DNA of 64,000 bases, from assembly GCF_001577835.2 (NCBI RefSeq), contig NC_029541.1, positions 2,041,141-2,105,140 on the forward strand, in the 5' to 3' direction. The stretch's first letter is position 1. Each line of letters opens with the position of its first letter. This DNA comes from Coturnix japonica. Taxonomy: Eukaryota > Chordata > Aves > Galliformes > Phasianidae. Below, piece after piece: positions 27,201-40,100 of the stretch. The notes beneath the pieces were generated by a model. It saw only the letters and a program-made list of their open reading frames with translations, was not told the origin of the DNA and did not search any database. The translations under genes were made by a program, and so were the position numbers.

Positions 27201-28409
27201 TCACACCACGGAGCTGCTGTCACCCAGTTTCTCCAAGAGCTACAAGAGGAACCGTTCCTGATTAGCAGCACCATACTCCAGGAGCAGCAGGGAGACTATG
27301 CTGACCTCCTCCTGCATGTCCACAATGCTGCTTTAATACAGCATTGCCAGCAATTTCTATCCCCCAAGGACAGCATCCCCCAAGGTGGGATGCCCAGTGC
27401 CCCACTCACCTTGTTCAGAATAGGGATATTCACCAGCGAGCCCAAAAAGCCAAAAGCCACAGGAAAAAAGCTCCTGCACGGAAACAAAAGGCTCTGTTAA
27501 GCCTGGCATAGTAGATGCTGGTGGCATGGATTGGGCTGTGTGGGTCCATGCAGACCTGAAGAGTGTGATGAAGCCATAAGCCTCCAGCAACATGCCCAGG
27601 AGCGGCCACCGCATGAGGACGATGAGGACCCCCCCAAGGAAGAAGCTGCTGCCCTTCATCTTCTGCCTTTGGAAGAAGAAGGTGAAGGTCCTCCTGAAGC
27701 CGATGATGAAGACCAAACCAGAGAGAAAGAGGATCTGGGAGGAGGCAGCAGGGAGGGGTGAGAGCAGCCCTGCCCTATGGCTCCTTTACTCTAGAGCTTC
27801 CCACCCTCTGGGGCCATACTCACATTCCCAAAGGCCAAGAGCACCGAGTCAAAGTACAGGAGCATCCCAAAGAGGATGAAGAAGATGCCAAAACCAACCA
27901 GACCCACACCGATCCCTGCAGAGGATGGGCTGAAATGAGGTTTGGGTGCACTGCTCTGCCCTCCCCTTCCCACCTCCCAGGCAGTGCCACCCCATCCCAT
28001 TCCCTCCCAGCAATGTCCATGTGATTCTCTCCCTATGCTGAAGCCCTGGGGAGGCTGTAAACCCTAAAACCTCAGGGAGGCTGAGAGATGCAGAATCAAT
28101 CACTGGTAAACTAAACAGGAAAGTCACCCCAGGTGGTTGCACAAAGGGTTGATGAGATGCTCTGGTGGGGACAAGGGGCCGGATACCTCCCTGCTTGACT
28201 TCCTTACACCCCCCCCCACCCCACAGTGCCAATCCCTATGGATCACATCCAATTCATGCTCCCAACACCAGCACCGCACTGTTTGCCCTCCCCCCCTCTC
28301 CTTTCCCCATATTACCCCCAGCCCTGCTGTGGGGTCAGCACCCCCAGCACACCCCATGAGCATCCCACCCCAGCTCCCACTCACTCTGGAAGTCGCTCAG
28401 AGTCACCAT
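27201..28409 (-). CDS. GOLT1A: GOLT1A, Golgi transport 1A (GOT1-like) membrane protein
   Basis: Minus-strand exons: 28385-28409, 27824-27915, 27556-27734, 27410-27473 and 27201-27239. They sum to 399 nt and 132 aa, exactly the human length. The family, including yeast Got1, consists of small four-pass membrane proteins acting in ER-to-Golgi vesicle traffic. Hydrophobic segments: IGVGLVGFGIFFILFGMLLY, the VLLAFGN/ILFLSGLVFII junction, FFLGGVLIVLMRWPLLGMLL and FFPVAFGFLGSLVNIPIL. The hydrophilic loop FRRTFTFFFQRQKMKG is typical. The last exon encodes LLEKLGDSSSVV, aligning with the human tail ending GTSSMV. The start ATG is the only one near the first donor. Neighbours REN and PLEKHA6 fit the A rather than the B paralogue. 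Confidence 0.92.
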
Positions 28410-28524
28410 TTTGCCCCACAGCTCCACGTGTCGGGCACTTCCCAGCAGTGACCCTTGGAAAGGCCCTTTAGTCCCCACGTCATCCTGCAAATCATTAACG
28501 GCCCCACAGCCAAAGTGGGGGGTG

Positions 28525-28555
28525 GGGGGATCTCCCTATGGGGGGATCTCCCTAT
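28525..28555. repeat. two-copy 16-bp direct repeat
   Basis: GGGGGATCTCCCTAT occurs twice back to back at 28525-28539 and 28541-28555, just upstream of GOLT1A. This is replication slippage scale. Confidence 0.85.
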
Positions 28556-28768
28556 GGGGCTTGTGCCACCCCCAGTGCACTCCACAGCTACGTTTTCAAA
28601 GCAGATGCTTGGGAATAGAGACACCAAGGGGAAAATGAAACCCAAAAGAGGAGGAGAGGAGAGAACACATAGGTTGAGCGTTGGCCTATCTGCCCCACAG
28701 CTCTTCAATCCAACATCAGAACCTTTAGCTCTGCACAAACACCACCACCATCACCTTTCAGAGATACT

Positions 28769-28774
28769 TTTATT
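28769..28774 (-). terminator. PLEKHA6: candidate PLEKHA6 distal poly(A) signal
   Basis: AATAAA on the minus strand, the last one before the GOLT1A promoter. An earlier signal at 29293-29298 is an equally possible end. Confidence 0.4.
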
Positions 28775-29270
28775 TCTCTAACACTAGCAAAAAAACCAAA
28801 AACCCACCCCAAAACCACCCCAAAAAACAAAATAACCCCTTCCTTCCCCCCCCCCCCAACAGTGCATTAATAGATTTAATCCCATTGCCAGCTCAGCTCT
28901 CTGTTACAATTTGCTGCTGTATGAAAAGCAATAACCCAAATCAAAACCCAGCATCAAAACATTTGGGTCAGGTTTTGGGTGTTTTTTTGCCCTTTTTTTC
29001 TTTCTGCTGTTGTTTTAATTTGTTATTTCCTTTAAGGAAAAATCAAAACCCAACAAAGGTAAAACCAAAAAGCCCCCAATGACCCATTCCATTGCACTGC
29101 TGCTGCGGGATGAGGACACTGAAGGCCGACCCCATCTCCTACAGCCATAAGAGAGACCCATTGCCCCCCAGCCAAACCCCCCCACCCCAACACAAAGGGC
29201 TTTGCCCTGCTCACCCCCCCAGCTGGGGAAATAAAGGCATCTCCTACCTCACAATCTCTTTACACACACG

Positions 29271-29292
29271 CATATATATATATATATATATT
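29271..29292. repeat. (TA)n dinucleotide repeat
   Basis: Uninterrupted alternating AT after a short ACACAC lead, within the presumed PLEKHA6 3' UTR; shorter TA tracts lie at 29346-29355 and 29514-29528. Confidence 0.95.
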
Positions 29293-31135
29293 TTTATTTT
29301 TAAATAAATTTGCTTTTCATAAAAGCAGAAAAAAATAGATGTGTATATATATATATTGGGGTTTTTATTTTTAAATAGGGTCTTTTTTTATTTGCTTTTT
29401 CTTTTAATTTTTTGATAAATTGGCAAAGAATCTGCTTCCTTTTGTGCCGACAGCCCTGCAGAGAGATCAGCACTAAAACACCTCCCAGAAGAGAAAAAAA
29501 AACACCATCCCATATATATATATATATAATAATAAATGTATAATTCTCCATAAAACATATATTAAGGCATGTAATAGCAAAATAAAGGACCAGCTTTATG
29601 AGCTAAGGGGGTTGCGGGAGGGGCTTGGGATCCTATGAGTATTGCTAAGAGTCAGGGGGGGGGATGGGGATGCAGAGGGGGCACACATCAGGATCCAGCC
29701 ATGGGGACATCACTCATCCCCCCCCCCTCCCACACATACACACATACAGTGCTGTGTTTTCAGGCAGCGTTTTTCCCTCTGGAAAGCGAAAATAACATGA
29801 AATAAAGGGTTGGCTTGAGATAGGAGAAACGACCAAGCTGATGTGGTTGGAGTGCAATGGCGAAGCTGTGTGGTGAGACCAGAGGGATCCAGTCCATGCT
29901 GCGCAGCTGAGGTGCCCCCTCCTGTTTCCACATCCATCCCCGGGGCTGTTGGAGAAGGAACCCCCCCTCCAGCACAGAGGGCTGCCCAAATAGTGCTGGA
30001 TGTGGGCAGCCCCATGGAATTCCTGCTGGGCCACCTGGGCTGTGACAGAGGTGGCCATGAGTAAAGCATTGCTACCACCTGGATGCATTCACGGCTCCAG
30101 CCCGGTCCCCTCCTTGTCACCATCCCCATCCATCCTGCAGATCGCTGCTTGGCGCATTGGCTCTGCTTCGCTTCTCTGCTCCTTCCCCACATCCCCTGTC
30201 CCTGTCTGACCTGCTGCTCCATGCCCATGGCTCTATGCTGGGCAGCCCTCACCATCCCAGCCTCTGGGACATCTGTGTCCCAATGTGTCCCCTCTCCGTG
30301 CTCCCTGTTCCCAGTACAGCCACGATGGGGCTGGCACCTCCCTCCAGCAAAGAGCTGAAAGCATTCAGGGCACAGCCAGGAGCAAAGATGCACATGGAGA
30401 ATGCACCATCCATGGTGGAGATGGTCTCCTTTGTGTGACCAGTGCACGGAGAGCTGAGGGATGCTGCACTCCTGTTCCAGCTGCACGTGTCCCTCCATGC
30501 ACCCAGGACAACACAGCTGTGTCCCAGTGCCAGGTTGAAGCTCAGTGTCCCCAGTCCTTGTGGCACCTGCACAGCTCTTCCAGGATGGGGCAGAGCGTCG
30601 GGGTTCCACCTTCTTGCTCATCCATCCCGGGGTGATGCCATCGATGGGAAGGAGGGAGGGGGTCCAGGAGAACCAAAAACGATGGCGCAGAGAGGGTTGG
30701 TGTTGAGCCAGGGCTCATGTTGTTCTGCACTAGAACGTGGCCCCATGGAACTTGATGGCACCGGCGGCTGCCAGGGCTTGAGCTGGAAGGACAGGAGCAG
30801 AGCTGAGTGCTACAGATGAGCAACCTGGATTAAAACTCCACAGACTCAACCCCATACCCAGCACCTCCTGGGGGACAACACCTCCTGGGGGGCAGCAGCT
30901 TGCTCAGCCCCATTGCCTACATTGGGGTCCCTGGCTGTATCCCACACCACAGAGGACACTGCACTTGTTCCATAGGAGGAGATGGGGCTGACGTGGCTCG
31001 GAGGTGTTAGCTGGAGCAAGCAGTGATGGACGGAGGTTGGGTGGAAAAGACACCGGGGGGGAGTGGCACCCCCCGCCCATCCCTGGGTGGAGAAGATGGG
31101 ATGAAGTACAAGAGAAAAGGTTCTTACTTCATGGC

Positions 31136-34100
31136 TCAGACACGCATAAAATGGCTGCAGTCGGCGACCCGGGATGGTTCAGACGAGAGGGGGTTGGTCG
31201 GTGGAGTCGGGGAGGCTGGGGAGGTGGGAGGGCTTGGGGTAGCGCATTGAGCTGGAAACAAGAAATGGGAGAAGGGCATGAAGAACACAGGCTGAGGGCA
31301 GCGAGGGGGGAGGCGGCGGCACAGCGGGCAGGTTAAAGGGGGGAGGAAACCAAGAGGAAGGAAGGGAGGAAGCAGGGCAAGCAGCCACAGCCCGGCTGCA
31401 GCACGCACACGTGAGCTCCCCCAGGGCTCCTCCTGGACAAGGCTGTGGGCACTGTGTGCCACCACTGGGCATGGTCAGTCCTTGCCCATCCCTGAGCACT
31501 CCACGTTGGGTTCCTTCCCTTGGATGTGGTGTAGGCAGCTTTTGATGGTGAGCATTCCATCCTGCATCGCTCTGCGCTGCTGCCCTGGCAGCTGCTGGCA
31601 TCACCTGGCTTGGCTGCTGCACGGTGCTGCCTTACAGCAATGCAGGATGCTCTCCGTGTACACAGCCCCTGTTCCTTTGCTGCCTGTCCGGTCCATCAAC
31701 TACTCACTGAATCTGCTTGTTCCACATTGCAGCAATTCCTCCTGCCCATCTGGTACCTGCAGTCCCTCTCCTGCAGGGCTGGCAGGCAGCGGTTGCGCAC
31801 CCTGGACCCTCCATGTTCCTCTATGCCTTACCTGATAGCATGCGGCCCCGGCGGGATGCCTCAGCAGCCAGAGCACATGAGATCTCTATCCTCTTCTCCT
31901 GCTCCTGCAGCTGAGTTTCAGGGTCCTGGGGAGCATCCACTTCACCCTCACCCAGTGGGATGACGTTCTGCAGGCTGCGGGGGCAGTGCTGGCTCAGCAG
32001 GATGCACAGGGGTGCTGGGGATGGGGCGCACGCTGCGGGTTCTGCACCTCACCTGGACTTGGCAATGAGGGTTTTTATCCTTTCCACTTTCTTTTGCTTC
32101 TCCTTCATCTCTTCAGGGCTGAGTGGCGTGTCAGGCTCCAGCTCGATGTATCGCTCGGGGATGAGGACTTTGTCCGGTGTGGATAGCTGGGTGCAGGGCT
32201 GAGCTGAGCATCGCTCACCTGGGACTCATCCCCTCCCCAGCAAACACATTCCCCACACAACCAGCCCCAGCTCCCATTACACTGGCATGGATACAGCACT
32301 CACTCCATCTCCAGGCCCCCACATAATGCAGGGGTTGGATTGACCTTCCAGCACTGGGAATACCCCATGCCCACAACCCCATGGAGCTCCTGTCCTCACC
32401 TCCTTGTTGATGTCCACATCGTAGTGCTGTGGCTCCAGCTCCATTTTGCGTAGCCGGGCGATCTCCTCTCGGGGTGTCTCGTGCACTTTGCCTGGTTCAT
32501 CAGAGCGCAGTGCTGCCTCCAGGTCAGAGATGTCCACCTCATGGATGCTACGGTGCCGACGCACCTATGGGGACCCCAGCTTTATTGAGCCCCCATATCC
32601 AGCAAACAGTTCCCTGCCACAGCCTAGAGTGCCCCTTCTGCTCCTTCGAGGCCCTCAGCCCACCCCACAAAGCCAATCCTGCTTTGTGCCCAGCAATATG
32701 GGTGCAGGGACTCACCACTTTATAGGATGTGGGTGCCTTTGTGCCGGGGGTGTCAGGCTGTTGGCTTCCAGGCAGCTGCAGGCTGCGCCTCTTCTCCTTC
32801 ATGGAGCCGCTCTGGTGGCGTTTCATGCGGTCAATCTGCTCCTCCACGCTCATCTTCACCTTAGTCTCATTGGCAAACACAGCGCTCTTCGGCCTCTCCT
32901 GGGGAGAACCCAGGCCCATTGTTACCTCCCCCCCAAGATCCAACCCCATCCACCTGTGCTGCAAAGGGTTGCTGCGCTCAGCCTTCTCCTGGGACACCCA
33001 AACTGTTGGGTGTCTCCTAACCAGATGCCGAGACACAACAATGCGTTCACCCCCTCCTCTACAGATGGCACTGCTGAGCCCCCAGCTGCCAGCCCAGCCC
33101 TTGGCACTGCCCACCCTGCTGCAGCCCCTACCCGGGAGCCCAGCCCGTTGGCCATGCCGCTGGTGCTCCTCCTCAGCATCCCAGTTGTGGGCACCACCTC
33201 CTCTTCTGTCGGGGATTTGGTTCGTGGTGGCACAATACCCACTGCAGGACAAAGCAAAACATCCAGCTGAGCCCTTCTGGGAACACAAAGCAGCATCCTG
33301 ACCATGCAAAGAGCTGACAGAGAGCTCCAACATGTACAAATGCTCCCCTTGGCTCAGTGAGTCTGTTGGAGGGGAGCTGCTGAGTGGCACCTACCTTTGT
33401 TGAGGGCAGCTTGCTTCTCTGCCTCCTGCTCCTGCCTGCTCTGCAGCCCCTCAGCAGTGGGGCCGGAGGCTGCTGTTCGCTGCGTCTCCTTCTTGCTTTG
33501 CTCCAAGGTTGATTTGGGCTGTGGGGTGAAAGTGGGTTTGCAGTGAGCCATCACTATGCAGGGCAGTCACAGGGTGCCTGGGCACAGCATGCTGCCATGG
33601 GGTGGCACACAGCCCCAGGAGCAGGTGGGCACACAGACACTTGTCTAGGCAGTATTTGTGCCCCCAAACATGCTCCATCAGTGGGGATGTGGGCTGGGAG
33701 GTCTCTGCAGTTCTTGCCCCAACCCATTGGGGCCAGGCACCCATCACTGTCCTGGTAATGAAGTTCAAGCTGTCTACAAGGGGACAGTCCTGACATGGCT
33801 CAGAGGTGGTACCCACGAGCTACAGGATGGAGGTACACAGTACTGAGCTCCAGCCCCTGTGTGCAGGAGGGAATGGGGCCCTGTAGGACAGCAGACAGCA
33901 GCAGGGAGCCAAGGGCTGCTTTCAGAGTCCTCCCCTGGTAACAGTGCAACAGATCCAGCGTGATGGAGGGGGTCAGGGAGAGGCTGAAGAGCATAGTGTG
34001 ACCCCACATCACTGCCCTGTGCTCTGCATGAAGATGATACAACCCAACACACCTTATACCACACAGATCAGCACAGTCATTACTGTTGCACCCAGTGGTT

Positions 34101-37100
34101 GCATGGATGCTGGGTGTGCCACTTGCACAAACATTCCCTGTTTTCACAGCCCCATGTGCACACATCCTGAGCCCCTCTCAGGTCTACCGGGTTGCAGGGG
34201 CAGTTCTGTCTTCCAAAGCACAAACATGATCCCATTCCCAGGCAGAGATGCCACCAGAGATCCTTAGGATCGGGTGTACTCATGTGGCTACCCCAGGCCA
34301 GCTGAGCCCTTGGCACAGAGGGGAGTGAAAAGACAGCAAGAGAGGAGAGGGCAGAGGAAAGCAGAGAGGCTGCAGCAGGTTTGCATCTCCTCCAGCTGTC
34401 CAGGGGAGCCTATCTCTATCCTGAGCATGTACACAAGCACAGGGGACCTGGAGAGGACACAGTGAAGCTGCCTTGGGGACTCTACCCATTGTGCCCCTTG
34501 GAGAGGCAGTGCCACATGCTGCTGCCCCCTGAGCATCGCCTTTGTGGGCAGCCCCATCCTCTGGTCCCAACCTCTGGGGAGGGAAGGAGGGAGGAATGGA
34601 GGGAAGGGATGCTTCTTGGGGCTGCTCTGGTGAGGTTCTGGTACCTGTCCCCTCTGTGACTCGCCGCCTCGCTGCCAGGAAGGGGAGGTGGGGTACGGCC
34701 AGGGGCGGCTCTCGCTAGGGAGTGGAGGTACAGTCGGAGGAGGCTCCAGGGGGATGTACGACTTGGGGAGGGGAGGTCGAGGCGGACCGGGTTCCTGGGG
34801 TGGAGAGGAGCATTAGGCGTGAGAGCAGAGAAACTAAGAGATGGGAAGGAAAAGAGAGTTAGAAAGAGACAGAGACAAAACACAGTGAAAGGCCAGGGCA
34901 GGAGGAGGGAGCGCAGAGGCTGCTGCCCACCAGGTATCCCCATGCACAGGGGGGTGTTTCCCATCTCCCAGTAGGGTCAGGCAGGGCTGGAGCTGTCAGC
35001 CCCCTGGAGATATCAGCATTGCTTGGCACGGCTGTGGGGAGTCCCCACGTTACACCTCAAACTCACAAGGATGTGGGTGAGCTGAACACTGCTGGACCTT
35101 GAGCAAAGTGACAAGGAAGGACCTGATGGTGACAAAGGGCTCTATAGGTACAACCCAGCTCACTCACCTCGCTGGGCCCTGGCTTGGTGGGTGAGCCCTG
35201 GGAGCCAGAGATGAGGGAGAAGGGGCTCAAGGGGCTGGTGAGGCTGGCGGAGCTCAGTGGGCTGGCAGGGCTGTTGGAGCTGTAGGTGCCCGAGGGGCCG
35301 ATGGCAACTGCAGAGGAAAGCAGAAATAAGTGCATGCATCACAGCACGGTGCCTCCAAAAGTGCTGTCATCAGGGATGTGCCATGTTGGGCTTTGTGCCG
35401 TGCAGGGACAGAGCCCTCTCACCTCTGTGCTTAGCTGTGTCGGTGCCACGGGATGGGTTGTTCTTCCTCAACCCCTCCATCACATCCTGGATCCTCCAGA
35501 TCTCCTTCTGGATCTGCCGGTTGAGCATTTCATTCTGTGAAGGGGGAGGAAAGCAGCAGTCAGAGCAGCCCCTGCTGCCACCCTGCTCTGCATATTCCAT
35601 CCTGGTTGCATCCCAGCAATGGGGCAGGCCTAGGGGGTGTTCAGCAGGGACAGATATGGCCCTGGGGGGGCTGTGCCATGACACCCACAGGGAGCTGAAG
35701 GCTGGGGTGGTGCTGGTGGAACCCCCCCGGCTCCTTGCAGCCCCTCATCAGCACCAGAGGCAAAGCACCTTCATCAGCACCTATGTGCTATTAGGCAAAG
35801 TCAAAGCAGGGCGCTGAGCACCAGCAGCTGCTTGCAAATTCACTCTCAGCAAAGGAACCAGGTGGCTTCCATCTGCATGGGACTGGGAACAACGGGGGAT
35901 GCTCACTTGAATATCCAGGTTCAGCTGCTCCCAGAGGTCATCGTGCAGGGCAGACACCTCGCTCTCAAGGGTCTCATACTCAGCTGTGCTGTTGGCCAAG
36001 GCCTGTGGAAGGAGTTGAGGTTGGTGGATTTGCCCCCTTGTTTTGCAGCAATTACCCAGTGCAAGCTCTGCTGGGTGCTCCATGCATTAGGGACAGATGG
36101 GTGCGGGGAGGAAATGCAGAGCAGCACCATTACCGTGCTGGCCTGTGACAGCTCCACACGGATGTTGATGAGCTGGTTCTGCAGAGACTCCTTCTTGTGC
36201 AGCAGCTTCTCAGGGTAGGCAGGTTGGCTCCCAAACATCTCCAGCTCCTGGTGCGTCCCCATCAGGGCACTCTCCAGACTCTCCTGAGGGGAACAAGAAG
36301 TGCTGCAGCTCCCTTCTCAATGGGCCATGAATGCATGGGACCATGACATGAGCACAACAACTCCCCCAGCCCACAGATGAACCCCAGGCAATCAGGACAT
36401 GCAACTTCCTCACCATCCCCATTGCCTTGCAGTGGGGTTTATCCCCAGCTGCACTCAGCCCTGGGGCTGTTGGTGTTGCTGCAGCACCACGTAGAACCAT
36501 GTGAACCACAAACCTTCTCTGCTCGGAGCTGCTGCACCAGCCTCTCTTGCTCCCGCAGCACTTTGTTCTGCTCACAGAGCTTCCCCAGCAGCTTCTGTTC
36601 CAGGCAAGAAAAAGAGAAAGGGAATGAGCGAAAGCCCAGAAATGGGGTGTGGGATGCTCCAGGCACCCATGCAAATAGATCTGTTCTCAACCAGGGCCAA
36701 GAGGAGGGTTGAGAGAGGGCTGATCTCACTCCAGGAGAGATAGGATGCAGCCAGGGCATAGAACACAATGTTGGTTGGATGGGACAACATGTGGGTTTCA
36801 GCCTGCAGCAAACAGGGCACACGGGGACAGGGGCAATAGCAGGGGACAGACTGAGAACATGAAGCACAGACATTTGCTCTTACATCGGTGTCTTGCTCGC
36901 TTATCTTGTAGGCATGCAGGGTCTCCCTGTAGGCTTCTGGGAAGGGTGTTGTCACCTGAAAGCAGAGCACGGGGTCAGCCTGGCTCTGGGGTCCCAGGGG
37001 CTGCCAGGAGCTCTGCAGGGAAGAGCAATCCCTCTGCCCCAGCCTTAGGGAGCTCCAGTGCCAGCCCCAATGCCATGGGCTGGGTGAACAGCACCGAGCC

Positions 37101-40100
37101 AAGCTCTCTGCCTGATGCCAAGAGATGTCTCGTGACTCATTAACTACCTGGTGTACAACCACCACCATTACACAGCCAAGGAAATGAAGGCAACAAGATT
37201 AAGCTGTAATCCCACTGAGTGGAGTCAGAGCGCCTATAAATCAGCTGCTGCTTCAGGACCTGTTTACCATCCAGCTTCTCTCTGTGAGTCATTTGCCTTT
37301 CCTGGAAATCTAAATTACTAATAGGACCTCACCAATTAAATGCCTCCAAGACCTTGAGATGAAAGGCATAAGATAGGAAGAAGGGGATCATTATTGCTAG
37401 AAAGCAAGATGCTTCTTCAGAGTGATTTAAAACCACAGGACAATGCTAACAGACCCGAACATGGGAAATGCCAGAGCCTGATGGATGCAGATCCTGCATG
37501 GAGCTCAGCCAATGAAGGCAATGCAACATCTCCATCCTCACCCTGAGGATGCACAGGGATGGGACCAAACACCCTCCTATCCCTATAGAGCATCAGCACT
37601 CTGAGCTGCACCCATCAGCATAGATGTCCCCAGGCTTTTGCAGCCTCTCCAAACTCCAAGCAGGAGAAGAGCAGCCGTGTGCATGGGCTGCATCCTCTCC
37701 CTGATGTTGCTTTGATTGCAGATCCTTGGGTTGGGTTCCTCCAGTTCGACCTTCTGGTCTTATTGACGCACAAAAGCACCCGAACGCAGATGAGAGCTCA
37801 GGACTCAGAGCTGCTTCCCCACCTTGTGCTCTCAGGACCACAAGGGTTTACAGGGCTGGAATGGCTCATGGATGGATTTAGCAAAGCCTGGGATGAACGA
37901 GCGGGACCCCCAGAGCGTGATATGCCAGCACTGCATGGATGCTGGAGTTTGTATGAGCAGAATGGCAAGAGGTGACCTCAGGGATGGCATGGGGAGGCTG
38001 GCATGGCCTGCCATGCACGGGCATTAGCAAGGCTTACTTGCATGTAGAGCTGAGCCCTAGGGGAGGAGCTCTCCACCATCCTGTTCACCATACTGATCAG
38101 GGTTTCGCTCTCACTCATCTGCGACAGACAGGGAAGGAAATGTCAGAAGTCAGAGGAGAGACGCGGGCGCAGAGCTGGTCAGGAACCCTCAGGGCATTGT
38201 GCTCCAAGAGACATCCCAAGGGCTCAAGCCACAAGGAGGCAGCAGCCCCAGGCTGAGAGCATCCCAAGGGCTGAAGATAACAAATTGAACCCAGCCTGGA
38301 CTGGGCAGCAAATCACACGTACAGACACCAACTTGCACGATACCCACTGCTACAACACACTGCACGGCCCCAGCAGACAGACAGACAGGTCAGGCCAACA
38401 AACAGCTCTGTGTCCTGCCCTTGTAGCAGAGGGACGGTCCTGCTCAGGAGGGGATGGGGACAGCAGTGTCCTCCATTCCAGCTTGGTGGCTTCAAGCAGC
38501 GGAGCTGGGTGCTCCCATGGGGATATGTTACATGTGAGATGCCCTCAGATCCAGGAGCAGACCCCATAGGGGAGCAGCACCAGTTATGGTGCAGCCAAGG
38601 GAGCAGACTGGTGATACATCACTGCTCTCCGGTTAAACGCAGAGAGTGAAAATAAAGCAGTGAATTGTTTTAAAAGAGCGACTTGGCAGCACTGCCCTGA
38701 ATTAGAGGTCAGCAGGAGAGGAGGAGGAGATGGAAAGCCTTTTTAGGGAGCGTTTTAAAGTGCTTAGGTGAGGGAGTGTTGCTGCCGACGGCGTTGAAAT
38801 AATCCAGAGAGCTTTTATTGCACTGAGTGCTCCTGTGTGTCGCTGGCTCTGCTCCAAGGCAGACACAGATCTCGGTGATTGCTGCACCGATGGGGATTCA
38901 CAGACTAATGAGATTGTACCGGAGCAGCTCCCTCACTACAAACCTGGCTCCTGCAGCGAGCACCAGGCGGCAGCAACAGCCGATGGCTCCGGATCCCATG
39001 TCGGTGCACCCCACCATTCCCACAGCTCTCCCTCACTCTGCTTCCAGAATGAGGTCAGCTCATGGCTTTTCTCCAAACACCCCACAACATGCCAAACCCC
39101 AGAGCTGTCACTTCAGGGCCGGTCATCCTATCCCAGCTCTGCATCCCACATCTTGCCTTGGAGGATGCACGTGGTGGGTGTATCACCAAAGCGCTGTGCT
39201 TGGCCTCCTCCCCCTGCAGCACAGTGTGGATGCTGGGTGAGCTCCCAGCACCTCTGTGCCAATGGTGCCATATGCTGTGCCCAGCCCTGGACCACCATTT
39301 CTGCAGCACCGATGCTGTAGGCACCCCAGACCCAATGATGTCCCCCCGCTGCCCCCCAGCTCCAGCACATCACATAGAAGACACTGTCAGGGGTGGTTTT
39401 CTGCCAAGCAATGAACAACCCTACAGAGGAGGAGGATGGAGGAAGCAAATCAAAGATGACACGTGCTGCTTTAGTGCCCAGAAAGGGTGAGGATGGATGT
39501 TAGGGGACGAGATGCTGCTTGCTGGGAGGGAGAGGGACGCTGCTGGGATGGGGCACATGGGGACGTAAGCAGCGTGAGGCTTGCAGCCAGCTCTGCCTAC
39601 CTGCTGGTCCAAATACTCTAGGTTTCTTTGCAACTGAAGGTCTAAAAGTTCATCCTACCCGGAGCCAGCAGGCATGCGGCAAGAAACGAACACACAAAAC
39701 ATATAAAAGAAGAAGCAAAGCAGTTAGGTGAAGGCTGCAGAAATGCAAAGACCTCTCAGCTGGGGAAGCAAAGTGCCACCTCCTCTGCCCAAAGCGAGGA
39801 CGGCTGTGGATGGTGCAGGTCCCTCTCCCTATGCTTGGGCTCTGCTCACTGTCCCTGCATCTCTTGCTGGTGAGGATGGATGGCAGCATGGACAGCTGAT
39901 GAAAATTTATGCTTCTCCCTCTTGCAGTGTCTGCTCCTGCCATGAAGTTTCAGGGCTGTGCTGCACCACGTGGACCTGCAGGTCCCGCTCCACAATTGAA
40001 GAGAAAAAACACCATCCAGGGACAACAGCAGCCCAAAGTGAAGGGTAAGGAGGTAGGAGGTACAGGGTGCACACCAGCCTCACCCCAGCCCCAGGGGAGC

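Larger units (their letters stand above)
28750..31135 (-). other. PLEKHA6: PLEKHA6 3' UTR
   Basis: Follows the PLEKHA6 stop codon on the minus strand. Reverse-strand AATAAA signals occur at 29293-29298 and 28769-28774; the latter would put the end about 340 bp from the GOLT1A start codon. The distal part is AT-rich with T runs and TA repeats (29271-29292, 29346-29355, 29514-29528). A 303-residue open frame (29710-30621) has no family features. Confidence 0.55.

Noticed and set aside
29271-29530. TA-rich tracts as an origin or matrix attachment site
   Set aside because: Simple AT repeats in a 3' UTR are common, and nothing specific supports such a role.
29710-30621. 303-codon frame with a true ATG on the - strand
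   Set aside because: Lies wholly in the PLEKHA6 3' UTR, ends in low-complexity sequence, Trp/Cys-rich without any recognisable motif.
32446-33270. 274-codon + strand frame
   Set aside because: Antisense to three well-supported PLEKHA6 exons; its openness reflects the coding strand's composition.
39907-40048. Possible extra PLEKHA6 exon reading VERDLQVHVVQ
   Set aside because: Helical-looking, but splice sites and phase do not fit the neighbours, and the exons on either side already join in phase.
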